Below, piece after piece: positions 1-5,073 of a DNA stretch of 8,223 nucleotides (the first letter of the stretch is position 1; each line of letters opens with the position of its first letter). Source of the stretch: Thermoanaerobacteraceae bacterium (GTDB lineage Bacteria > Bacillota > Desulfotomaculia > Desulfotomaculales > Ammonificaceae). The DNA is taken from NCBI GenBank assembly GCA_030016455.1, contig JASEJH010000055.1, positions 1 to 8,223 of the forward strand, in the 5' to 3' direction. Both the position numbers and the translations under genes were made by a program. The notes under the pieces were generated by a model. It did not search any database. It was not told the DNA's origin and worked only from the letters and a program-made list of their open reading frames with translations.

Positions 1-24
1 TAACACCGAATTACGCCGGTGTTA
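1..24. repeat. Inverted repeat enclosing the tasA-like stop codon
   Basis: Bases 1-8 (TAACACCG) and 17-24 (CGGTGTTA) are perfect 8-base inverted repeats with an 8-base loop. The TAA stop of the minus-strand tasA-like gene (bases 13-11) lies in that loop. It could be the stem of an intrinsic terminator overlapping the end of the gene, but the bases that would hold the U-tract lie outside the window. Confidence 0.5.
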
Positions 25-472
25 GGTCAATCCCGCTCGGATCATTTACCAGGTCATATACAGTTTTCCTGCTGTCAGTGTCCACGTCCGGAATCTGGCT
101 CAAAATGTCTATAGAATCAGCAGTAAACGCTGTAATGAGGAGCATCTTGGCAGTCTGGTCAGCAGTCATATTTGTAGTGAATTCGGTGGTATTTGTGTTG
201 TCCTGCTCCGTGTAGGATGCATCCGCGTACAGTTTTCCCGCTAAGCTGCCAACGTTCTGGACGGTAATGGTTGCGGAAACATCATCTCCAGGCTTCATGT
301 TGGTCAGATTAATCGGTGCTGGTGCGCTCTGGTTGAGCGTCAGGTCAATCGTTCCCGCCGCAAACGTATTCCCCGTGCTCGTCTCCGTGTCGCTGAAGTA
401 GGCGAAGGTGCCGGCGCCGGCGAGGGCCGCGACCAGCAGCACGCCCAAAAGCGCAATGAGAATTTTTCTCAT
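11..472 (-). CDS. TasA/camelysin-type SipW-dependent secreted protein (short)
   Basis: This is a predicted secreted matrix-fibre protein of the TasA/CalY group, 153 residues long. Residues 1-3 are basic (MRK), about 4-20 form a hydrophobic signal segment, and GTFAYFSDTETSTGNTFAAG (21-40) is the junction typical of proteins cleaved by SipW. A beta-rich stretch follows (TIDLTLNQ, then PGDDVSATITVQNVGSLAGKL at about 61-81), as expected of the family. The ATG at 472 has a strong GAAGGAGG site at 481-488. It is last in a minus-strand series after sipW, 118 bases away, as tasA is in Bacillus. It is shorter than typical members (about 200-260 residues), and the stop sits inside an inverted repeat, so the C-terminus may be genuinely short or lost by a frameshift. 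The family call is firm; whether it forms fibres is inference. Confidence 0.85.
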   Translation of the reverse strand: MRKILIALLGVLLVAALAGAGTFAYFSDTETSTGNTFAAGTIDLTLNQSAPAPINLTNMKPGDDVSATITVQNVGSLAGKLYADASYTEQDNTNTTEFTTNMTADQTAKMLLITAFTADSIDILSQIPDVDTDSRKTVYDLVNDPSGIDLTPA

Positions 473-500
473 TGAATTTGCCTCCTTCTTTTTCTTTTTT

Positions 501-527
501 CAACTTCGAACTTCGAACTGTGAACTT
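501..527 (-). repeat. Dispersed copy of the GTTCGAAGTTCGAAG repeat tail
   Basis: Read on the minus strand this is AAGTTCACAGTTCGAAGTTC followed by GAAGTTG. Seventeen bases (502-518) are the exact reverse complement of 4567-4583 in the 46-base repeat block far to the right. It lies in the leader of the tasA-like gene, just upstream of an A-rich stretch and the ribosome binding site, and is probably transcribed as part of the leader. Confidence 0.75.
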
Positions 528-563
528 TTTCTAACCCGCACTCCGGCTTAAAACCCCGCAATT

Positions 564-577
564 GCCTGTTTGCAGGC
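564..577 (-). promoter_or_regulatory. Small hairpin between sipW and the tasA-like gene
   Basis: GCCTG and CAGGC form a perfect 5-base stem with a 4-base loop in the 118-base gap after sipW. No U-tract follows on the minus strand, so it is not a standard terminator. It might act in mRNA processing or in setting differential expression of the two genes, or be chance. Confidence 0.3.
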
Positions 578-590
578 CATCACCCCCCTT

Positions 591-1142
591 TTAAACCCGT
601 GATTTCCAGTTGACGGGCTCGCGCCGCGTTTTGCGCGCCTCCCGCCAGATGTCCCAGAGATAGAGCGCCACCAGGCAGGCTGCCGGTATCCCGATTAAGA
701 GGAAGAAGTTCGTTTTGTGCTTCAAGAAGCCGGCTAAGAAGCCGAAGTAGGGGATATACAGCACCACCTTCGGCACCTTCTCCGTCTTCGGGATCACCGC
801 GTAGGGGTCGGGCTCCTCGTTGGCGTCCCCTTTGGTCTGAAAGTTAATCTTGCCGTCCGCTTTGTTGACCTCGATGACCCGGTGGGTGATCCGCTGCTCG
901 TCAATCTTGTAAGAGATGACGTCGCCCTTTTTTACCTCACCCACTTTAATGAGCCGGGTGATCACCACGCCGCCCACCTTCAGCGCCGGCTCCATACTGC
1001 CGGAGAGGACCGGATGCATGTTGATCCCGTAGCGGGGCGCCAGGAAGACGCAAGCCACTAACAGCACCGCTATCACCACGATTACGTTCATAAGCCAGTC
1101 GAGGATCTTCCTGACAACTGTTTTTTTCCGCTCCTCCGGCAC
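591..1142 (-). CDS. sipW: SipW-type (ER-type) signal peptidase I
   Basis: This membrane-bound type I signal peptidase should cleave the signal peptides of the TasA-type proteins encoded on either side. It has 183 residues, with membrane segments at about 17-36 and 145-163. The nucleophile is Ser-49 in VLSGSMEP. His-87 in ITHRVIEV replaces the usual bacterial catalytic Lys, which marks the ER/SipW class, and Asp-106 in KGDANEEPDP completes the conserved acidic site. The two-anchor layout with a basic C-terminal tail also matches SipW. The start is a GTG at 1142, supported by GGGAGGG at 1149-1155 with 6-base spacing. It lies 79 bases after the Gly-rich protein gene and 118 before the tasA-like gene. 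The class is clear from the catalytic residues; substrate pairing is inferred from the neighbours. Confidence 0.95.
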   Translation of the reverse strand: MPEERKKTVVRKILDWLMNVIVVIAVLLVACVFLAPRYGINMHPVLSGSMEPALKVGGVVITRLIKVGEVKKGDVISYKIDEQRITHRVIEVNKADGKINFQTKGDANEEPDPYAVIPKTEKVPKVVLYIPYFGFLAGFLKHKTNFFLLIGIPAACLVALYLWDIWREARKTRREPVNWKSRV

Positions 1143-1221
1143 CCTTAACCCTCCCGACCGACAGATCCGCTATTTTAACCCGCACACAGCGCGGGGCACG
1201 TCAGGGCCTACCGCCGCGCCG

Positions 1222-2004
1222 CTACCCGCCCCCGGCAAGAGCGGCGTTCTCCGCCGCGCCGTCGTATGTCGCTCCGGCGTCGCTTTCCGTTGTAGTGCCG
1301 GTTTCACCGCTGTCGCCGGCTCTACCCGGGTCTGTATCTGTATCCGCGGTGCCGCTTTGCGTCGCGCCACCGGTTTCGCCGCCTCCGGCTGCCCCGTCCG
1401 CATCCGTCTCGCCGTTCCCGGCGCCGCCGGCCGCGAGCGCGGCGTTCTCCACCGCCCCGTCGTAAAGGGTTCCGGGGCTGTCCCCGCCGGAGCCGCCGCC
1501 TCCGGCGCCGTTATCCTCACCCGCAGCGTTCCCGCCGCCGTCTCCTCCGGGACCGCCCCCGTTACTCTGGTGTCCCGGGTCACCCTCACCGCAACCGCCG
1601 TTCCCGCCGCTGCCTTCCGGCGGGCGGCCGTAGGCGCTCTCGCCCACGGCGCAGCCGCCGCAGCCGCCGTGCCCGCAGCCCCAGGTCCCGGCCTGGAAGC
1701 TCATTGTTGCCGTCTCCGTGTCGCTGAAGCCTCCCTGGCTTGCCGGGCTGCCGGCAACCTTAGCGGCAGAAAGCGTCACCACGAGAACCATTCCCACAAC
1801 CGCCGGCAAGGCCTTCGCCCACCAGGGCAGTGCGCGGAGCGCCCTGACCACGCGGGCGCCTACCTTGAACCGCCGCGCCTCGTAGCCGGGCACCGCCTTC
1901 CATTTTTCCGGCGCCTCGCCTCCGGCTTGGGGCGTTTCACCGCCAAGTACAGATGGTGACTTCTTTTCCGGCGGGCTTTTCTCAGCGGTTCCCATCTCTG
2001 CCAC
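1222..2004 (-). CDS. Gly-rich SipW-substrate-like surface protein in the tapA position
   Basis: No full-length family is recognised. The 260-residue protein starts with a charged, Pro-rich cytosolic stretch (1-60), unusually long for a signal peptide. A hydrophobic segment follows (about 62-84), then GGFSDTETATMSFQAGTWGC (91-110), which shares FSDTET and AGT with the signal junction of the tasA-like protein. After that come a Cys/Gly/His cluster (C110, C115, C118, and C138 further on) and a Gly/Ala/Asp/Glu/Thr-rich tail, probably disordered. The tail holds two copies of YDGA(V/A)ENAALA (181-191 and 247-257), the second close to the C-terminus. The start is GTG 2004 or ATG 1995; the latter has AAGGTGG just upstream. 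Order and spacing mirror Bacillus tapA-sipW-tasA, where TapA is also a SipW substrate of similar length. No clear sequence kinship to TapA is visible, so a role as fibre anchor or assembly factor is inferred from position. Confidence 0.75.
   Translation of the reverse strand: MAEMGTAEKSPPEKKSPSVLGGETPQAGGEAPEKWKAVPGYEARRFKVGARVVRALRALPWWAKALPAVVGMVLVVTLSAAKVAGSPASQGGFSDTETATMSFQAGTWGCGHGGCGGCAVGESAYGRPPEGSGGNGGCGEGDPGHQSNGGGPGGDGGGNAAGEDNGAGGGGSGGDSPGTLYDGAVENAALAAGGAGNGETDADGAAGGGETGGATQSGTADTDTDPGRAGDSGETGTTTESDAGATYDGAAENAALAGGG
1241..1266 (-). repeat. Direct repeat, copy at the 3' end of the Gly-rich gene
   Basis: This 26-base segment matches 1439-1464 at 24 positions and encodes the terminal YDGAAENAA segment of the Gly-rich protein. 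With its partner it records an internal duplication about 198 bases (66 codons) long or a conserved motif used twice. Confidence 0.7.
1439..1464 (-). repeat. Direct repeat, internal copy in the Gly-rich gene
   Basis: This is the partner of 1241-1266, in the same reading frame, and encodes YDGAVENAA. The 198-base offset keeps the frame. Sequence between the copies is Gly/Thr/Asp-rich and not obviously duplicated. Confidence 0.7.
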
Positions 2005-2130
2005 CTTCTTCCCTGAAGCCGTCAGGATTCGATGTCAAAAAGAGACCGTTACTCCATTGCTACTTCCAAAAATACCACGGCGTTTCCCTAAACTTCCATC
2101 CACCGTAGGGATGAAAATCGGGCGGTGTCG

Positions 2131-2145
2131 TAACCCGCAGGGTTA
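2131..2145. promoter_or_regulatory. Operator-like palindrome TAACCC-GCA-GGGTTA
   Basis: Perfect 6-base arms with a 3-base centre lie about 127-150 bases upstream of the Gly-rich protein's start. Size and symmetry suit a dimeric regulator site. The neighbouring LuxR-type regulator is an obvious candidate ligand, but the assignment is speculative. Confidence 0.4.
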
Positions 2146-2261
2146 ATACTTTAAAACGCATAAAACAGCGTTACACGGCTTTTCCCGAAAAGATGAGGCG
2201 GGCGGTACTAATTCTCCTCCACCGGCCTAAGCCGCACCGCCTCCGCCTTTAGTCCCAGATG

Positions 2262-2277
2262 CGTTAAGCTGTTAACG
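2262..2277. promoter_or_regulatory. Operator-like palindrome CGTTAA-GCTG-TTAACG
   Basis: Perfect 6-base arms with a 4-base centre lie in the spacer between the receiver-only gene and the tapA-like operon. It could be a protein site or an RNA hairpin; it has no U-tract and so is not a terminator on either strand. Confidence 0.4.
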
Positions 2278-2359
2278 TCCCCTCAACAATCAAAGGTTCC
2301 GGAATCCGGAGCTGCGGAGAGGGGGTGGGTGAACCAGGGCGGAAGGAGCCGGTTACGCT

Positions 2360-2788
2360 TTAGTCCGATGGGGTTTTAGAGAAAAAGGAGAGGGCGGAGC
2401 AGGGGAAGAAGGAGAGCCTGGTCTGGGAAATGAGCCGAACGGCTTCCAGGAACTTGGCCGGGGAAACGTTTTCCTGCACCAGATAGCCGTCCGCGCTGGC
2501 TTCAATGGCGGCCGCAGCGTCCTCCGGGTTCTCCGAGCGCGCCCAGACAACGAGCGCCGCGGAAGGGCAGGCTTTTCTCAAGGCGGTTATCAGGGCAGGC
2601 TTTGCGCCTCCGGGCGGAAAGTCGAGGATGATGGCGTCCGGCTGCAAACGCCGGGCTTCGTTTACCACGCCCGGATCGGCCGGGTCAAATACACCCACAA
2701 CCTCGAAAACACCGCGGTCTCGGGCGCTAAAAAACGCAGCCAGCGTTGGCCGGCCGAGCATCAGCCTGAAATGCAACAGCATCCTCAC
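2360..2788 (-). CDS. Stand-alone degenerate response-regulator receiver
   Basis: This 142-residue protein follows the receiver fold pattern of NarL/LuxR-type regulators: FEVVGVFD (28-35), LQPDAIILDF (48-57), AALVVWARSENPED (77-90) and ASADGYLVQE (97-106). It ends after the receiver with no DNA-binding domain. Asp-56 sits where the phospho-acceptor should be. By eye alignment the N-terminal acidic pair is replaced by uncharged or basic residues (LLHFRLM), the conserved Thr/Ser by Ala-83 and the conserved Lys by Gln-105. Phosphorylation chemistry is therefore probably impaired, and the protein may work through protein contacts. The start is GTG 2788 or ATG 2782; the latter has AAAGGTGAGG immediately upstream. 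It lies downstream of the LuxR-type regulator and upstream of the tapA-like operon, on the same strand. The HTH may never have been present or may have been lost; none is visible in the downstream spacer. Confidence 0.75.
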   Translation of the reverse strand: MRMLLHFRLMLGRPTLAAFFSARDRGVFEVVGVFDPADPGVVNEARRLQPDAIILDFPPGGAKPALITALRKACPSAALVVWARSENPEDAAAAIEASADGYLVQENVSPAKFLEAVRLISQTRLSFFPCSALSFFSKTPSD

Positions 2789-2818
2789 CTTTGAAGCAGG
2801 ATACGAGCCGCACCTTTA

Positions 2819-3131
2819 ATTTGTGGGGGCCATGTGCAGGATTATGAAATTTTAACGTCTACGATATCACGGTTTGCGCAGGAGTCAATCCACGGTGAAA
2901 AGAGGGTTGAAGTGTAATTTTATGGCTTAATCCTATCCAAATAAAGAACAACTGCGCGGACAGGAGCAGAAAAGATAGCGAAGTATTCTTCTCCACCGCT
3001 GCGGACACCGCCGCTAAGAAACTGGTCCGTCAAGAATTCGAGCGCAAAAAAGCCGCCGAAATACCAGGACTGATTCTCGACGGCCTGGCACCGGCTGGAA
3101 GATTATCCCGCCGGACCGGAAAACGCGGTTA
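2819..3131. other. Intergenic stretch between the two regulators
   Basis: No supported gene is seen apart from the possible promoter at 2861-2888. A plus-strand frame across about 2970-3130 is open and looks protein-like in composition (for example KKLVRQEFERKKAAEIPG), but it has no start codon or ribosome site and runs into the antisense of the LuxR-type gene. It may be a degraded gene remnant or chance. Confidence 0.35.
2861..2888 (-). promoter_or_regulatory. Possible promoter for the receiver-only gene
   Basis: On the minus strand TTGACT (2888-2883) is followed after 16 bases by TATCGT (2866-2861). The -35 matches sigma-A in 5 of 6 positions and the -10 in 4 of 6. It sits about 70-75 bases upstream of the start codon. 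Confidence 0.35.
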
Positions 3132-3788
3132 TCAATACTTCTCGGGGACGAAGCCCTTTTGTTCCAGGACTCCCAGCCGGAAGGCTGCGACCAGCGCCTC
3201 GGTCCGGTTGCGGACGCCGAGCTTGCGGAAAATGCTGCGGAGGTGGGTTTTTACCGTTGATTCGGAAAGGAAGAGGGCGCGGCCGATCTCCTGGTTGGAA
3301 AGGTTCTGCCCGAGCAGAGAGAGCACCTCGCGCTCGCGGTCAGTTAGGTTACCGTTGCCGGGCGCCTCACTTTGAAGCTCGGCCCTGCTCACAAAACCGG
3401 AACCCAGGCGGGGGAGGCAGAGCATTCCGGCCTTCGCGATAAGCTCCACCGCGTGGACGATCTGCCGGGGCAGCAGGCGCAGCGGCAGGCACCCCCGGAC
3501 CCCGGCCCGGAGGAGCACCAGGAGGTCGAGCTTCTGGGGATTATCCACCAGCACCACCGGAAGCACAAAGGGACACCTCAGTTGCAGCTCGGTGACGAGG
3601 GGTACCGGGTCTTCGCCTTCTATTTTCCAGAGGACGATGTCGGGGTGAAAACGTACAGCCGCCTCGACGAGCTCTGCCGAAGTTACACTGCCGGCCACCT
3701 CAAAGAGGATGTTTTCCGCAAACACCGCCGCCAAGCTTTCGCCCCACTGCGGGGACTGGCTGCCGATAAGAAGCCGGAACTCGCCCAT
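3132..3788 (-). CDS. LuxR/NarL-type response regulator with degenerate receiver
   Basis: This is a predicted DNA-binding transcription regulator of 218 residues. Residues 1-125 have the receiver pattern (FEVAGSV at 29-35, FHPDIVLWKI at 47-56, LPVVLVDN at 76-83, RAGVRGCLPL at 94-103). Residues about 146-208 form a complete LuxR helix-turn-helix: LTDREREVLSLLG, LSNQEIGRALFLSESTVKTH, and LRSIFRKLGVRNRTEAL. By eye alignment the phospho-acceptor Asp is Lys-55, and the acidic pair near the N-terminus is replaced by GSQ (9-11). It is thus probably not phosphorylated in the normal way, and may be ruled by a ligand, a partner or its own level. The ATG at 3788 has GGAGGG 5-7 bases upstream. No histidine kinase is nearby. 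A possible promoter lies at 3926-3954. The fold call is firm; the targets are unknown, though the co-directional downstream matrix operon is a candidate. Confidence 0.9.
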   Translation of the reverse strand: MGEFRLLIGSQSPQWGESLAAVFAENILFEVAGSVTSAELVEAAVRFHPDIVLWKIEGEDPVPLVTELQLRCPFVLPVVLVDNPQKLDLLVLLRAGVRGCLPLRLLPRQIVHAVELIAKAGMLCLPRLGSGFVSRAELQSEAPGNGNLTDREREVLSLLGQNLSNQEIGRALFLSESTVKTHLRSIFRKLGVRNRTEALVAAFRLGVLEQKGFVPEKY

Positions 3789-3925
3789 GCTTTCCCTCCG
3801 TCCGAGCCAAGCTGACCGATTCGGGAAATGACGCCAGTCGCTGACGCTCAGTGGAAATTCTATCCGCCCGGAACTTCACGAGCTACTTTTTACGTAACCG
3901 CGTCCTGTGCGGCGAAAACGCAGCG

Positions 3926-3954
3926 AATATGCTTTTTTTAGTTAGAATGGTTAA
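3926..3954 (-). promoter_or_regulatory. Possible sigma-A promoter for the LuxR-type regulator
   Basis: On the minus strand TTAACC (3954-3949) and CATATT (3931-3926) are separated by exactly 17 bases, each matching consensus in 4 of 6 positions. The gap is A-rich. It would give a leader of roughly 130 bases before the start at 3788; that leader includes a direct repeat of TGACGC (3829 and 3842). Confidence 0.4.
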
Positions 3955-4209
3955 GTTTTCCGTTAGAGTATTAATTCGGCTTAAGCCAGAAAATTCCTCC
4001 CAAAACCTCCAACCAAAATTCAAGCAAAAACCGTGATTCTTCGACATTTGCGGCATTTATTAAAGTTTTGCACCTGCCATCACCGCCTGGGCGCGGAATC
4101 CTTTTGCCGTGCGCCGGGTTATTTGCCTGCGTTTTTTCGAATCCGGTGTCCCCAAAGCGCGGCAAGCGGCATTTTTCCTTTTTGCCGGGGCATAATAAGG
4201 TTCAAGGTC
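3955..4209. other. AT-richer gene-free stretch
   Basis: Together with 3789-3925 this makes about 420 bases without a supported gene. Open frames on both strands here lack ribosome sites and recognisable proteins. Visible structure is limited to the 10-base palindrome GGCTTAAGCC (3978-3987), which resembles the GGCTTAAG lead of the repeats to the right, and a weak CGGCA/TGCCG stem (4167-4187) with an 11-base pyrimidine loop. Confidence 0.4.
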
Positions 4210-4327
4210 GGCCTAAAGATGATGGACCTTTGGGGTCCGTTCGAGGTTCGAAGTTCAATAGTTCGAAGTTTAAGCTGAGACTGATGGACCTTTAAGGTCC
4301 GTCCGGGGTACGAGGTTCGGTGTTCAC
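4210..4327 (+). repeat. 46-base repeat family, block A (two diverged units)
   Basis: Two units carry the core GAT(G/A)GACCTTT(G/A)(G/A)GGTC followed by a GTTCGAAG-like tail. The cores start at 4221 and 4283, 62 bases apart; the extra 16 bases correspond to an additional TTCGAAGTT segment. In the second unit GGACCTT-T-AAGGTCC (4286-4300) is a perfect palindrome with one central base. The block ends about 30 bases before the start of the zinc-ribbon gene and probably forms part of its leader. Confidence 0.8.
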
Positions 4328-4357
4328 TGCGAAAAGTGTGGGTAGGGAGGAGAAAGC

Positions 4358-4531
4358 GTGAACTGCCCGATTTGCGGCGGCAAGGCCACCGGAAAGGTGG
4401 GGGTCAACCACTTTTACTGCTGGGACTGCTGTGTGGAGTACAGGCTGGAGAAGGAAGGAATCCAGATCTTTGAAATAGATGAAGACGGAAGCCTGGTAAA
4501 CTTTGACCTGGGCAATAAGGCGCTTTATTAA
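4358..4531 (+). CDS. 57-residue zinc-ribbon protein
   Basis: This small gene starts at GTG 4358 with a strong GGGAGGAG site at 4345-4352 and ends at TAA 4529-4531. The protein begins MNCPICGGKATGKVGVNHFY and continues CWDCCVEYRLEKEG. C3/C6 and C21/C24 (with C25 next to them) form two CxxC pairs 14 residues apart, as in a rubredoxin-like zinc ribbon. The C-terminal half is acidic with alternating hydrophobics (IQIFEIDEDGSLVNFDL), suggesting beta strands. It should bind one zinc; a regulatory or nucleic-acid role is possible but not shown. It is bracketed by the two blocks of the 46-base repeat and precedes the YtxH-like gene. Coding status rests on the ribosome site, the paired cysteines and the clean frame. 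Confidence 0.75.
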   Translation: MNCPICGGKATGKVGVNHFYCWDCCVEYRLEKEGIQIFEIDEDGSLVNFDLGNKALY

Positions 4532-4533
4532 AC

Positions 4534-4671
4534 GTTCAAGCTAAAGGTGATAGACCTTTGAGGTCAGTTCGAAGTTCGAAGTTAGGCTTAAGCTGATAGA
4601 CTTTCAAGGTCCGTTCACAGTTCACGGGTCGGCTTAAGGGGATAGACCTTCAAGGTCAGTGCGAAGTTCGA
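4534..4671 (+). repeat. 46-base tandem repeat, block B (three units)
   Basis: Three units start at 4534, 4580 and 4626. Their cores GATAGACYTT(T/C)(G/A)AGGTC start at 4549, 4595 and 4641, exactly 46 bases apart. Each has a lead like GGCTTAAG, the near-palindromic GACCTTNNAGGTC core, and a tail of GTTCGAAG or GTTCACAG type. The block begins three bases after the zinc-ribbon stop codon. None of the hairpins is followed by a U-tract, so they do not look like terminators. Confidence 0.85.
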
Positions 4672-4680
4672 CAGTTTGGA

Positions 4681-4695
4681 GCTAAACAGTTTAGC
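4681..4695. promoter_or_regulatory. Palindrome GCTAAAC-A-GTTTAGC before the YtxH-like gene
   Basis: Seven-base perfect arms surround one central base, three bases before the ribosome binding site (about 4699-4705) of the gene starting at 4714. In the mRNA it could hide the ribosome site partly; in DNA it could be an operator. Confidence 0.4.
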
Positions 4696-4713
4696 GCAAA
4701 GGGGGAATGAGCG

Positions 4714-4899
4714 GTGACCTTCTGGCGGGGATTGATTGCGGGAAGCATCCTCGGGATGATTGCCGGGGCGCTTCTGCTTCCGGAAATGGACGAAAACGAC
4801 GAAAGGCAGCTTTCCCGGCTGCGCAGCAGGGTAAGCCGGCTGGGCCGGGCACAGCGGATGGTGCGGAGAATGACCAAGCTGGCCGATATGGTAAAGTAA
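4714..4899 (+). CDS. Small YtxH-like membrane protein
   Basis: This 61-residue protein has an N-terminal Gly-rich membrane segment (RGLIAGSILGMIAGALLLP, 5-23), a short acidic turn (EMDENDE) and a basic amphipathic helix (31-61) rich in Arg and Leu. That layout fits small YtxH-type envelope proteins, whose exact function is not established. GTG 4714 is chosen because AAAGGGGG ends about 8 bases upstream; an ATG at 4707 is in a different frame whose product has no family features. It follows the repeat block and ends 44 bases before an intrinsic terminator, so it probably closes a short transcript that may start at the zinc-ribbon gene. The membrane topology is clear; the family name is a moderate-confidence match. 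Confidence 0.65.
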   Translation: MTFWRGLIAGSILGMIAGALLLPEMDENDERQLSRLRSRVSRLGRAQRMVRRMTKLADMVK

Positions 4900-4942
4900 G
4901 GGCCGGCCGGGGTTAAACCCGGACGCACAGTTTTTCTGACAG

Positions 4943-4969
4943 GGGCGGGGTCACCCGCTTTTTTGTTTT
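4943..4969 (+). terminator. Intrinsic terminator after the YtxH-like gene
   Basis: GCGGG (4945-4949) pairs with CCCGC (4954-4958) around a GTCA loop, extendable by G-U pairs, and is followed by TTTTTTGTTTT. It ends the small-protein transcript and separates it from the flavin reductase gene. Confidence 0.85.
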
Positions 4970-5073
4970 GGGCAAGACATCCGGATGCGGGGCGGCGATC
5001 CGGTGCTCAGCAGGATTTCCGGGGCGGGGAAGCGAAATCTGCAAGAGTCATTTTAAAAAACGGGGGTGGGGAA

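Larger units (their letters stand above)
2005..2359 (-). promoter_or_regulatory. 355-base spacer upstream of the tapA-like operon, with palindromes
   Basis: No gene is seen here. It should hold the promoter of the minus-strand tapA-like/sipW/tasA-like series, but no convincing -35/-10 pair was found. It contains two perfect inverted repeats (2131-2145 and 2262-2277, listed separately), a CGGC/GCCG hairpin at 2223-2234 and a doubled TCCGGA (2298-2303 and 2305-2310), which could form a weak 3' hairpin for the receiver-only gene. It was compared from memory with c-di-GMP-I, cobalamin and T-box consensus elements, and none fits. Confidence 0.5.

Noticed and set aside
1170..1959. Long open frames on both strands over the Gly-rich gene
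   Set aside because: GC-rich low-complexity DNA keeps several frames open. Only the 2004-1222 frame has a ribosome site, a membrane segment and the FSDTET signature; the others are Arg/Pro/Ala-rich without features.
2101..2280. Riboswitch (c-di-GMP-I, cobalamin or T-box) upstream of the matrix operon
   Set aside because: The short CCGGCCTAA stretch recalls c-di-GMP-I aptamers but is on the opposite strand to the operon, and the other conserved segments are missing. No fit to the cobalamin or T-box cores either.
2970..3131. Plus-strand frame resembling a protein fragment, possibly a pseudogene
   Set aside because: It has no start codon or ribosome site and no recognisable family, and it continues into the antisense of the LuxR-type gene. 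Recorded only as an intergenic remark.
3851..4295. Several 60-80 codon open frames on both strands
   Set aside because: They overlap each other, lack ribosome sites, run into the repeat block and show no recognisable protein features.
4534..4671. CRISPR array
   Set aside because: The period is constant at 46 bases, but the whole unit is repeated with drift. There are no unique spacers between identical repeats and no cas genes.
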